A stretch of DNA of 25,572 bases from RGIG250 sp964540025 (GCA_964540025.1 CAZIKQ010000025.1:1-25572); one strand, 5' to 3'; shown: positions 16,594 through 24,090, counted from the first letter of the stretch. Numbers and translations: made by a program. The notes: a model not told the origin generated them from the letters alone.

Positions 16594-17376
16594 ATGAAAG
16601 TAATAATATTAGCGGGCGGATTTGGCACGCGAATCAGCGAAGAAAGCCAATTTAGACCAAAGCCCATGGTAGAGCTGGGCGGCAAGCCTATACTTTGGCA
16701 TATCATGAAGCTATACGGTTATTACGGTTACAACGATTTTATTATTTGCGCTGGATATAAACAACACGTTATAAAAGAATACTTCGCCGATTACTTCCTT
16801 CATACCTCGGATATAACTTACGACTTCAGTAACGGAACTAATCAAATGATCGTACATCGCAATTCCTCTGAGCCGTGGAGAGTAACTGTCGTAAATACCG
16901 GTCTTAACGTTATGACCGGTGGACGAGTAAAACGCGTAAAAGAATACATCAAAAACGAGCCGTTTATGCTAACTTACGGCGATGGCGTATCAAATATCGA
17001 TGTTACCGCATTAGTGAAATTTCACAAATCCCACGGCAAACTGGTTACTATGTCAGCGTACAACGCGGAACAACGTTTCGGCGTATTAGACATTGATCCG
17101 ACTGGTCAAATTAAAGAATTTAGGGAAAAGACGCAAGGTGACGGTAACCTTATTAATATCGGATTTATGGTATGTCAGTCGGAGTTCATCGACTATATAG
17201 ACGGGGATGACACTATACTGGAAAAAGCTCCCTTAGAGACGGTTGCAAAACAACGACAGCTTATGGCGTATAAACACGACGGATTTTGGCAGTGTATGGA
17301 TACTGTGCGGGAAAAAGAAAAACTTGAAAAACTCTGGGCTACGGGAAAAGCGCCTTGGAAAGTGTGGCCGGATTGA
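16594..17376 (+). CDS. rfbF: Glucose-1-phosphate cytidylyltransferase
   Basis: RfbF makes CDP-D-glucose from CTP and glucose-1-phosphate. LAGGFGTRISEES (residues 6-18) is the nucleotide loop, with RPKPMVELGGKPILWHI next, then YGDGVSNID in the centre and FWQCMDT plus APWKVW at the end, all typical of the 257-260 aa RfbF family. I chose the ATG at 16594 because GGGAGG lies just upstream and the family begins MKVIILAGG; the in-frame ATG at 16549 adds an unrelated 15 residues. The stop overlaps the start codon of a decayed rfbG, so the usual next step of the pathway is missing here. Confidence 0.95.
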   Translation: MKVIILAGGFGTRISEESQFRPKPMVELGGKPILWHIMKLYGYYGYNDFIICAGYKQHVIKEYFADYFLHTSDITYDFSNGTNQMIVHRNSSEPWRVTVVNTGLNVMTGGRVKRVKEYIKNEPFMLTYGDGVSNIDVTALVKFHKSHGKLVTMSAYNAEQRFGVLDIDPTGQIKEFREKTQGDGNLINIGFMVCQSEFIDYIDGDDTILEKAPLETVAKQRQLMAYKHDGFWQCMDTVREKEKLEKLWATGKAPWKVWPD

Positions 17377-17664
17377 TGGGAAAATCAAACTTATTATTTT
17401 ATCAAGGGGAAAGAGTATTTTTAACTGGGCATACTGGCTTTAAGAGGAGTTGGTTTGCGCGTATCCTTTTAACACCGGAGCTACAATAACAGGTTACTAT
17501 TTAGTCGCGCCGACAAAGCCAAATCTTTATGAATTAGCCAATTTATAGGGAAAGTTAGTCTCAATAATAGGTGACGTTCACAATAAAGAAAACCTTGCTG
17601 AAGCTTTTTAGAAGCAAAACCGGAAATAATTTTTCATCCTGCTGCTCAGCCTATCGTTCGCTCT
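17376..17664 (+). pseudogene. rfbG: N-terminal remnant of CDP-glucose 4,6-dehydratase
   Basis: The ATG overlaps the rfbF stop (TGATG). The frame reads FYQGERVFLTGHTGFKRSWF, the RfbG NAD-binding start with one Gly changed to Arg. After a one-base shift it continues TGYYLVAPTKPNLYELANL, a TAG, then SIIGDV, then after another shift KPEIIFHPAAQPIVR. These segments are in RfbG order, so about the first 100 residues survive with at least two frameshifts and several stops. The remaining two thirds, including the YxxxK active site, are gone. Confidence 0.85.
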
Positions 17665-17688
17665 GTTACCAAGAACTGTCGTATATTT

Positions 17689-17825
17689 ATGAAATGCCTG
17701 ACAGAAGAAGGAGAATTAGCATCTTATTTTTATAAGGTTTTTGGCAATGTATGGACACGCAAAAAGAACATGACCAGTTAAATGAGCCATGGAATGAAGG
17801 CAAAGCTTCATGGAAGGTATGGTGA
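17689..17825 (+). pseudogene. C-terminal remnant of a second glucose-1-phosphate cytidylyltransferase
   Basis: The segment LTEEGELASYFYK, then after a one-base shift FWQCMDTQKEHDQLNEPWN and KASWKVW with a stop at 17823-17825, matches the end of the intact RfbF (FWQCMDT and APWKVW). The two copies differ at many residues, so this is a divergent homologue, not a recent copy. It directly follows the rfbG fragment, which points to deletion or recombination between two rfbF-like alleles. Confidence 0.82.
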
Positions 17826-17855
17826 ATTTTTATGAACAATAATGAGGTGAATAAA

Positions 17856-18968
17856 ATGAATTTACACACAGAACAAATTCTACGAGCAAAAACATTAGAT
17901 CTTCGGACTACCCGCCCTCTAAATTCGCTTCGGAAAAATAACGCCCGAAAAAGCGAAGAGGAAGCTTTGACGGGGGAAGAAAGCCTGACTGCCTATCCGC
18001 GAAGATTCGTATTTGAATTAACAAATGCTTGTAATCTAAATTGCAGGATGTGCGGACGAAACACCGCGAACTTTCGGCCCACATTTTTTGATGTAGAATA
18101 TCTCCCGCTTTTTGAACAAGCGGCGCAGTATACGGAAGAAGTTACATTGATGGGATGGGGAGAGCCTACTATACACCCGAATTTCGCGGCTTTTTTGGAA
18201 TGGGCTCATCGCTTGGGATTGAGAAAATATTTTTGCACGAACGGAATGCGTCTGGACAAATTGTTTGACGATATTTTCAAAACGGAAGCGGATATTATTG
18301 CCGTTAGCATGGATGGCTCCTCGGCGGAAACAAATGAATCGATACGTCGTGGCTCGGACTTCAAAAAAATTACCGCCAATATTGAAAAAATTACAAATGA
18401 AAAATCGCGTCGTAAAATGGCGTTCCCTTACATGAATTTTGTCTTTACCGCGATGGCTGGAAATATTCGGGAACTGCCGGATCTGGTGCGTCTTGCCGCT
18501 GATTTAGGACTTGATGAAGTCAAAGCGGTCTATCTTACGGTATTTGAAAAGAGCATGATCGACGAATCATTATTTGACAAAATGGATTTAACGCAAGAGG
18601 TCTTTGAAGAAGCTTTGACGATAGGCAAGGAAAAAGGGGTGAAGTTGAAGCTTCCTCATTTAATTGGAGATGACCCGGCTGGAAAACAGGCTCATAAGAA
18701 CTGCTATACAGGTTGGAGAGACTTTTTCCTTGGGTCTGATGGTTTTATACGACCCTGTATGTCAACATCCGAAAAATTGTTTTCTATCAGTAAATATCAT
18801 ACTTTCGAAGAAATGTGGAATTCAAAAGAGTATCTCGAACATAGAGCGCGCGTCAATAAGGATCATATGACGCATTCGTGTAAAATGTGCTATCAGTCCT
18901 CCTTTGCCAATTGGAATAAACGGGAATCATTTTTCCAGATCGACGAGACTTTTTCTCCCAAATGGTAA
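17856..18968 (+). CDS. Radical SAM / SPASM-domain protein of unknown substrate
   Basis: CNLNCRMC (Cys at residues 59, 63 and 66) is the CxxxCxxC motif that binds the radical SAM 4Fe-4S cluster. GWGEP (100-104) is the GGE-like SAM-binding strand. C-terminal cysteines at about 283, 301, 342 and 345 look like a SPASM-type auxiliary cluster site, with the SPASM-like phrase GSDGFIRPCMS. The length is 370 aa. The ATG at 17856 is favoured because GAGGTGA, a perfect anti-SD match, ends 6 bases before it; an ATG at 17832 is in frame but has a poor site. Located between the broken CDP-sugar genes and a C-methyltransferase, it may act on a sugar nucleotide, but peptide-modifying roles are also known for SPASM enzymes. 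No precursor peptide gene was seen. Confidence 0.85.
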   Translation: MNLHTEQILRAKTLDLRTTRPLNSLRKNNARKSEEEALTGEESLTAYPRRFVFELTNACNLNCRMCGRNTANFRPTFFDVEYLPLFEQAAQYTEEVTLMGWGEPTIHPNFAAFLEWAHRLGLRKYFCTNGMRLDKLFDDIFKTEADIIAVSMDGSSAETNESIRRGSDFKKITANIEKITNEKSRRKMAFPYMNFVFTAMAGNIRELPDLVRLAADLGLDEVKAVYLTVFEKSMIDESLFDKMDLTQEVFEEALTIGKEKGVKLKLPHLIGDDPAGKQAHKNCYTGWRDFFLGSDGFIRPCMSTSEKLFSISKYHTFEEMWNSKEYLEHRARVNKDHMTHSCKMCYQSSFANWNKRESFFQIDETFSPKW

Positions 18969-19157
18969 CTATTGATTTACCCGCCACATCATATTGACTA
19001 TGGGATAAGGCGGTTGCGTTTATGTGAATGCTTGCAATTCGAGCTAAAATATCTGCAAAAGGAGCGATGTCAAACTCTGGTTATGATAGAGCATTGCAAG
19101 TTTTTCTGAAATATTGACTGATGATTTGAACTATATGAAAGGTCTTTAAGGTGATAC

Positions 19158-20402
19158 ATGATGGAAAATAGGAAAGAATGTATGGGACAAGAAGTTTGTT
19201 GCGAAGTATGCGGATCGCATGATTTAACTAAAGTATTGGACTTGGGCATGAATCCGTTATGCGACGACCTGATTCCAATCGGTTGTACAGAGAAATGCGT
19301 TGAATATCCTATCGAAATTTTATACTGCGATAGATGCCGAACAGCGCATCAGGTATGCCAGCCGGATAATAAGACGCTTTTTCCAAAGGAATATCATTAT
19401 AGGGCGCGCTTCACGCAAGATGTCTTGAACGGTATGCGAGGTTTTGTAGAATCCTGCCAGAAGTACGGATCCTTGAAAGACAAGAAAGTTTTGGATATTG
19501 GTTGCAACGATGGAAGCCTGCTTTCATTCTTCCTGGAAAAGGGAGCGTATACAGTAGGAGTTGAACCGACGAATGCCGCCCTTGATGTTCCTTCGGAAAA
19601 TATTCATGTTGTAAATGATTATTTTTCTGTTGATGTAGCGAAAAAGGTCTGCAAAAAATATGGAACATTTGATTTCATTACATTCACTAATGTGTTTGCG
19701 CATATTAAAGATATCGATTCCCTATTAGAAGGCGTTCGTATCCTGATGAATGACGACACCGTCTTGGTGATAGAAAACCATTATCTTGGAGGCATTCTGG
19801 CAAAAAAACAATTTGATACATTCTATCACGAGCATCCTCGCACATACTCTCTTACATCGTTCGCTTTTATAGCCGAAAGACTGGGATGTATTATTGATAA
19901 TGCAGAATTTCCGGCTCGTTACGGCGGAAATATTCGCGTGTTCCTCCGAAAAAAAACTGGGCAAGAGAGCGCTAACGCTACGATTGAAAAACAGATGGCT
20001 GATGAAGCAAATTTCAAAGCGGAATTCAAGAGTATGCGGGAATCCATAGAAAAGTGGAAGGCGAAGAAAGGGGCGTTGATACAGAAAATTGTCAAAGAAT
20101 ATGGGCCAATTCCCGCGAAGGCTTTTCCCGGGCGTGCCGCTATTTTAATCAAGCAGCTCGGACTTGATGAGCGGCATATTTCCGCCGTCTATGAAAAAAC
20201 TGGCTCCAGCAAGATTGGATGTTACATTCCAGGCACGAGAATCGAAATACGAGACGAGGCTGAGTTATTTGTGAGCATCGACACGCTTCAGCAGCCTATA
20301 CTCAATCTTGCTTGGCACATATCAAATGAAATCGGTCAATATATGAAGAGTCATGGTTATCGCGGCGAAGTAATCGACATCATTTCAGAGGATGATTTCT
20401 GA
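19158..20402 (+). CDS. Zinc-finger class I SAM C-methyltransferase (sugar C-3 methyltransferase type)
   Basis: The layout is that of TylC3/NovU-type sugar C-methyltransferases. An N-terminal zinc domain has CxxC pairs at Cys15/Cys18 and Cys57/Cys60. The SAM fold starts with VLDIGCNDGSLLSFF at 111-125, and the family active-site block ENHYLGGIL plus FYHEHPRTYS lies near 209-236. A C-terminal domain follows RYGGNIRVF. The 414-aa length is normal. Known members methylate C3 of 4-keto-6-deoxy nucleotide sugars to give branched sugars. With rfbG broken, the substrate must come from another 4,6-dehydratase, such as Gmd here, or from elsewhere. AAGGTGA precedes a double ATG; the first is used. The oxidoreductase start is 1 base past its stop. 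Confidence 0.88.
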   Translation: MMENRKECMGQEVCCEVCGSHDLTKVLDLGMNPLCDDLIPIGCTEKCVEYPIEILYCDRCRTAHQVCQPDNKTLFPKEYHYRARFTQDVLNGMRGFVESCQKYGSLKDKKVLDIGCNDGSLLSFFLEKGAYTVGVEPTNAALDVPSENIHVVNDYFSVDVAKKVCKKYGTFDFITFTNVFAHIKDIDSLLEGVRILMNDDTVLVIENHYLGGILAKKQFDTFYHEHPRTYSLTSFAFIAERLGCIIDNAEFPARYGGNIRVFLRKKTGQESANATIEKQMADEANFKAEFKSMRESIEKWKAKKGALIQKIVKEYGPIPAKAFPGRAAILIKQLGLDERHISAVYEKTGSSKIGCYIPGTRIEIRDEAELFVSIDTLQQPILNLAWHISNEIGQYMKSHGYRGEVIDIISEDDF

Positions 20403-20403
20403 T

Positions 20404-21330
20404 ATGAGGGTGTCTGTATTAGGAGCGGGATTTGGCTTGTATGGTTATCTGCCCGCTTTGTGTAAATTGGATCATCGTGTCTGTACACTTTTACGATATA
20501 GAGAAAAACTCTGTAGCCGAAAAGAACTAGTGGCTTACGATTCGCAGATTGATTGGGTGTATGAAGAGGCCGATCTTTTTGCAGCTGCTGATGGGATTGT
20601 CATTGCAAAACCGCCTTTCGTGCAAGAGCGCTACTTAAATGCTATCTTGCAGGGGAATCGTACAGAGAAGAGATATTTCTTTGAAAAACCTTTGGCTGTC
20701 ACGCCGCAAAAAGCAAAATACCTCCTTGATCAGTTGGTTGATTCAGGATATCGTTTCAGCGTATCGTATCTTTTTCGATATCAGCCATGGTATCAATTAA
20801 TTTTGGCCATGCTGAATGCGAAGGTGGGCGATGGTGAAATTTGCATAACATGGCAATTCATGGCGCATCATTTTTCTCACCGCGTTGATACGTGGAAGTC
20901 TGATCACGGGCAAGGAGGAGGAGTTGTCCGATTCTATGCAATCCACTTGATAGCGGTAGCGGCTGGGTTGGGCTATACCTATGTAGAACAGGTTAAAGTG
21001 GATGATGCATATATGAGATGCGTATTTATTTTTCAAGGAGAGAAAAGGCCTCCTTTGAGAATACTTGTTGACTCAAGTTGCGCCGATACGCTCTTCACTA
21101 TATCAATGAAGGGCGTAGATGTTCATACGTCTGTTGATCCATTTGGCGAGAAGGATTCAATGGAAGATTATAGAATCCATTCGATTATATCGTATATCAG
21201 GGATGCTGTCGCAAAAGATCAGCAGGCGGATTACTCGTTTCAGTATGCAGTGTTGAACCTGTGGGAAGAAGCGGAACGCATATCCTTAACAGAGAAAAAT
21301 TACAACGCTATGGGGTTTATTGGTAATTGA
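20404..21330 (+). CDS. Gfo/Idh/MocA-family NAD(P)-dependent oxidoreductase
   Basis: The Rossmann domain opens VSVLGAGFGLYGYLPAL (residues 3-19), with IAKPP near 67-71 and the family EKPLA at 94-98, where the Lys is catalytic. The C-terminal half (from about 115) has the WQFMAHHFSHRVDTWKSD and GGGVVRFYAIHLI blocks, the latter holding the conserved His of the active site. At 308 aa it is slightly short for the family. The ATG at 20404 has AGAGG 12 bases upstream; the ATG at 20392 touches that site, so it is less likely. Immediately after the C-methyltransferase, it probably reduces or oxidises the same 4-keto or 3-keto sugar nucleotide. Substrate is inferred. Confidence 0.82.
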   Translation: MRVSVLGAGFGLYGYLPALCKLDHRVCTLLRYREKLCSRKELVAYDSQIDWVYEEADLFAAADGIVIAKPPFVQERYLNAILQGNRTEKRYFFEKPLAVTPQKAKYLLDQLVDSGYRFSVSYLFRYQPWYQLILAMLNAKVGDGEICITWQFMAHHFSHRVDTWKSDHGQGGGVVRFYAIHLIAVAAGLGYTYVEQVKVDDAYMRCVFIFQGEKRPPLRILVDSSCADTLFTISMKGVDVHTSVDPFGEKDSMEDYRIHSIISYIRDAVAKDQQADYSFQYAVLNLWEEAERISLTEKNYNAMGFIGN

Positions 21331-21365
21331 CTTTCATTTACTGTTACAGTATGGATTGATATTAA

Positions 21366-22313
21366 ATGAGGATACCTAAATTGAAAACTGTTACGATAGT
21401 TATTCCAACTTATGATGAAGAGAAAAATATTCCGTTAATTTATCAACGGATACTCGCTGTTTTTGAACGCTACGTCAATAAATATTTATTAGAAATTTTA
21501 TTTATTGATAATCGATCACGCGATAGATCAAGAGATATGATTATCGAATTGGCAAAGTCAGATTCTCGCGTAAAAGCTATTTTTAACGCGCAAAATTTTG
21601 GCTTTACGCGGTCTTCTTTTTACGGTCTTACTCAAGCGACTGGTGATTGCGCTATTTTATTATTTGCCGATATGCAAGATCCGCCGGAGATAATTCCTGA
21701 ATTTATAAAGCGTTGGGAAGCGAACTATAAAATAGTAGTCGGTATCAAAAATAAAAGCCAAGAAAATCGAGTGATGTATTTCATTAGATCTTGTTACTAT
21801 AAAGTAATGAAAAATATCAGCGAAGCTGAACATATAACTCAATTTGACGGATTTGGATTATACGATCGAGCGTTTCTTGAAGTGTTGAAAAAACTTGACG
21901 ATCCTATGCCATATTTAAGAGGGATAGTCGGAGAACTTGGTTTTCAACGTTCTGAAGTTCATTATCAACAACTTCGACGAACTAATGGATCGTCTTCATT
22001 TAGTTTTTTTAAGATGTACGATTTCGCCATGTTAGGCATTACCTCGTATTCTAAATTTTGTATGCGCTTGGCAACCTTAATTGGATTTACAGTGGCTTTT
22101 ATAAGTTTACTATTTGCCGGGTATAATTTCATATACAAGCTGTTGCATTGGGAAACATATCCCGCAGGATTTGCAACGATAATCATCAGTATATTTTTCT
22201 TTGGTTCGGTACAGCTCATTTTTATAGGTCTTTTAAGCGAATACATTATGACTATGAATACGCGAGTATTGCATAGACCGCTTGTTATAGAAGAACGCCG
22301 CATAAACTTTTAA
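21366..22313 (+). CDS. Polyprenyl-phosphate glycosyltransferase (GtrB/DPM1-like)
   Basis: This GT2 enzyme moves a sugar from a nucleotide donor to undecaprenyl phosphate at the inner membrane. VTIVIPTYDEEKNIP (residues 9-23) is the N-terminal signature, FIDNRSRDRSRD (46-57) the nucleotide strand, and FADMQDPPE (100-108) the metal site. The C-terminal part has RRTNGSSSFSFFKM followed by two membrane spans near 238-260 and 272-298, the standard layout of GtrB. The length of 315 aa is normal. The partner flippase GtrA is encoded at 22549 after a scarred gap. The product could feed the GT-C-like protein at 14467. Confidence 0.9.
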   Translation: MRIPKLKTVTIVIPTYDEEKNIPLIYQRILAVFERYVNKYLLEILFIDNRSRDRSRDMIIELAKSDSRVKAIFNAQNFGFTRSSFYGLTQATGDCAILLFADMQDPPEIIPEFIKRWEANYKIVVGIKNKSQENRVMYFIRSCYYKVMKNISEAEHITQFDGFGLYDRAFLEVLKKLDDPMPYLRGIVGELGFQRSEVHYQQLRRTNGSSSFSFFKMYDFAMLGITSYSKFCMRLATLIGFTVAFISLLFAGYNFIYKLLHWETYPAGFATIIISIFFFGSVQLIFIGLLSEYIMTMNTRVLHRPLVIEERRINF

Positions 22314-22409
22314 CAAATAGCTAATTTTCTGCAAATAAAGACGTTTCTATAAAATGGGGCGTTTTTGTTAGCGTTAATTTTTAGGTAGGTTGTAAAAGAA
22401 AATGTTGCT

Positions 22410-22553
22410 TCAAACAATCACCGTATGTAAACAGTGCTTGACTCGCTGGTAATATTTACGCAATTTGGCTATAAAATGACGATGCCACTCAGCGTAGGCA
22501 TGCTCCAGTAATCGTAGTGTCGCTTGACCACGCTTTGGTAGCCTTTTTATGAT
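22410..22553 (-). pseudogene. Unrecognised minus-strand coding remnant between gtrB and gtrA homologues
   Basis: Read on the minus strand, 47 codons are open (including RLPKRGQATLRLLEHAYAEW and then HRHFIAKLRKYYQRVK) before a stop at 22410-22412. An in-frame stop lies directly upstream at 22554-22556. The composition looks like a real protein C-terminus, basic and helical, but there is no start or binding site and I do not recognise the family. It would explain why gtrB and gtrA, usually adjacent, are separated by 235 bases. Confidence 0.3.
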
Positions 22554-23094
22554 TCATCCCGTCGAAGACTGGACTAGCTCCAGGCTCGTTTTAGTCATAG
22601 TGTTTGCTGGCATATCCTGCGTAATCGTGTTAGTGTTTCAAAACGTGATTACAATATTCAATCTATTGAAATTTGACTTAAATGTTTTAACGAGCGATGA
22701 AAAAAAATTGAGATTTTTTGAAATTTTACAATTTTGCTTAGTCGGCTTAGTGTCACTAATTGTCGAATATTTGTTATTGTATACACTCACAGAATTTATA
22801 GGAATATATTACTTGCTTTCTTCTGGAATATCTTACACGATGGCAACGGTACTAAACTATTACCTCTGCGTAAAGTTTGTTTTTGAAGGAGCGACTAAAC
22901 AAACTCTACGCCAGAGCGTTTTGTTTATTAGTTCAAGCTTAATAGGATTGGTTCTAAATCAAGTTTGCATGATGCTTTTCGTTGAGTATTTACGCATAAA
23001 CTACTTAGTGGCAAAATTATATTCGACAATCGTTGGCACCGTGTGGAACTATCTGATGAAAAAGCGAGCTATCTTGGGAAGGGAAAACGCATGA
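22549..23094 (+). CDS. GtrA-like membrane protein (putative polyprenyl-phosphate-sugar flippase)
   Basis: From about residue 58 the protein has the GtrA pattern. Four spans are visible, with FCLVGLVSLIVEYLLLYTL as the first, SYTMATVLNYYLCVKFVF in the middle, and the closing KLYSTIVGTVWNYLMKKRAIL with the family's conserved Asn-Tyr and basic end. It would flip the lipid-linked sugar made by the GtrB-like enzyme. The 181-aa reading has an extra N-terminal span (residues 12-35) not usual in 120-150 aa GtrA proteins, and no ribosome binding site at 22549. The N-terminus may come from a fused remnant, and a TTG at 22666 is an alternative start. Its stop overlaps the next ATG. Confidence 0.78.
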   Translation: MIHPVEDWTSSRLVLVIVFAGISCVIVLVFQNVITIFNLLKFDLNVLTSDEKKLRFFEILQFCLVGLVSLIVEYLLLYTLTEFIGIYYLLSSGISYTMATVLNYYLCVKFVFEGATKQTLRQSVLFISSSLIGLVLNQVCMMLFVEYLRINYLVAKLYSTIVGTVWNYLMKKRAILGRENA

Positions 23095-23366
23095 AACTAT
23101 CTGCTTCGAATATAGTTTGGAGTCCGAAGCAATACGGATAAGTATGTAAGACGCTTGCGATAAGTGGATTTGACGGGTTAGAAATCGAGCGGTCGCGCTA
23201 TATATTTCTTTTGGCGCGGGGGATTATTTTGCTTTGCCCGTCGTCCCACGAGCTGGTAAAGAGAGCGAAATTCAGCTGTGCTTTAGCGCTTGTGTTGGCC
23301 GCTTTGTTCGGCTATATGATCATGGGGCTATCTTCCGTTACGGAGTTTCTCTATTTTCAGTTTTAA
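23091..23366 (+). pseudogene. Chimeric remnant: start of a TIM-barrel sugar isomerase joined to the end of an MBOAT protein
   Basis: The ATG overlaps the gtrA-like stop (ATGA). The frame reads MKLSASNIVWSPKQYG, a TAA at 23139-23141, then ISGFDGLEIERSRYIF, the typical first 40 residues of sugar phosphate isomerase/epimerases. In the same frame it passes into GIILLCPSSHELVKRAKF and ends VTEFLYFQF, the closing segment of AlgI-like MBOAT acyltransferases. The middle of both genes is gone. The fusion point is near 23210. The tail is not a copy of the end of the intact MBOAT at 12916. Confidence 0.72.
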
Positions 23367-23426
23367 GCGGCGGCAAATATGAGGAAATAATGCGCGGATA
23401 AAAGTATCGCAGGGTTAAGGGCTATT

Positions 23427-23504
23427 ATGCTTTACGTCGTTAAGTTTATTTATCAGTGGCTGTTGCCGCCTGCGTGTTTTATCGCCGTTATGGCCGCATA
23501 TTGA
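23427..23504 (+). pseudogene. N-terminal remnant of a YdcF/DUF218-type membrane protein
   Basis: Twenty-five codons from an ATG with AAGGG upstream read YVVKFIYQWLLPPACFIAV and stop at 23502-23504. This resembles the first membrane span of YdcF/SanA-type DUF218 proteins, which begin with a similar LLPPG-containing span. The remainder of the gene is absent. Assignment rests on a short peptide. Confidence 0.4.
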
Positions 23505-23603
23505 TTTTTTTCCGCTCTCATATACAATGATGACAATATGATATTGTGCCAATAGATATGAAGCCGGGGAAATCTTTGGTGCGGGATTAAAGCGAAGCTG
23601 GGA

Positions 23604-23675
23604 TTTTGCAAAAGAGGAAAATGTCTTTTACAAAAAATGGCATTTTTGCAAAAGAGGGAAGTATGTTTTGCAAAA
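23604..23675. repeat. Repeated TTTTGCAAAA palindromes upstream of the Fic-like fragment
   Basis: The perfect palindrome TTTTGCAAAA occurs at 23604-23613, 23644-23653 and 23666-23675; the first two extend to TTTTGCAAAAGAGG. A degenerate copy TTTTACAAAA lies at 23626-23635. They end 16 bases before the ATG at 23692. They look like operator iterons for a regulator, though simple sequence bias is possible. Confidence 0.7.
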
Positions 23676-23691
23676 ATACACAGGAGAAAAT

Positions 23692-23835
23692 ATGACATAC
23701 GACAGCCTCTCTAAAATTTACTATAAAGATGAAGCGAACTATTGTAATGAATACGAGAAGCGTTATAATGCGCCGTTTGCTTATCGCCTTGATATTTTGA
23801 TCAGGCAATGTAACCATAAAAACGCTTATGAATGA
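23692..23835 (+). pseudogene. N-terminal fragment of a probable Fic/DOC-family protein
   Basis: A 47-codon frame with AGGAGAAAAT directly upstream starts MTYDSLSKIYYKDEANY and continues KRYNAPFAYRLDILI. This resembles the N-terminal region of Bacillota Fic-type proteins as I recall them. It stops at TGA 23833-23835, well before any Fic HPFxxGNGR motif, so the AMPylase core is missing. It could alternatively be a small intact protein, but the abrupt end and surrounding debris favour a remnant. Confidence 0.45.
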
Positions 23836-23948
23836 GATATGGCGAGAACAAACTGCACAAAATTAAAATTGTGCCGCTTGGTTTCTATTAAGTGAATATA
23901 CTCTGGCCAGATATTCCGTAAAGAGTTTCTCTGTTTGGCTTATCTTCC

Positions 23949-23985
23949 AGCCCGTCCGGCAGTGATGCCGGGCGGGCTTTTGTTT
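23949..23985 (+). terminator. Strong rho-independent terminator at the end of the polysaccharide locus
   Basis: AGCCCGTCCGGCA (23949-23961) pairs over 13 bp with TGCCGGGCGGGCT (23966-23978), with one G-T wobble and a GTGA (GNRA) tetraloop, followed by TTTTGTTT. The 312 bases after the Fic-like fragment hold only this hairpin, a small GCACAA/TTGTGC inverted repeat (23855-23874) and the promoter elements below. Confidence 0.9.
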
Positions 23986-24039
23986 GGGAAAATACAGCCC
24001 TTTGATCTTCGGTAAAGTCGGGAAGCCTAGATTAAATAA

Positions 24040-24055
24040 TAGAAAATATTTTCTA
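24040..24055. promoter_or_regulatory. Perfect 16-bp palindrome just upstream of the sigma-gene promoter
   Basis: TAGAAAATATTTTCTA is an exact palindrome ending 6 bases before the -35 box. It fits a dimeric regulator site, or an AT-rich UP-like element. Confidence 0.55.
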
Positions 24056-24061
24056 AAATCC

Positions 24062-24090
24062 TTGCAAGATTGGTGAGGAAATATTATAAT
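24062..24090 (+). promoter_or_regulatory. Sigma-A-type promoter
   Basis: TTGCAA (24062-24067), a 17-base spacer and a consensus TATAAT (24085-24090) lie 57 bases before the sigma-factor ATG. This is the best promoter match I found in the window. Confidence 0.75.

Noticed and set aside
17376..17825. Considered a small novel gene between rfbF and the radical SAM gene
   Set aside because: All open segments match pieces of RfbG and RfbF in order, with frameshifts, so it is a pseudogene scar.
22334..22370. Possible terminator after the GtrB-like gene (AAAGACG facing CGTTTTT)
   Set aside because: The stem depends on a wobble and A-T pairs with a 14-plus base loop; too weak to call.
23604..23675. 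Short regularly placed repeats considered as a CRISPR array
   Set aside because: The units are only 10-14 bp, the spacing is irregular (40 and 22 bases) and there are no cas genes.
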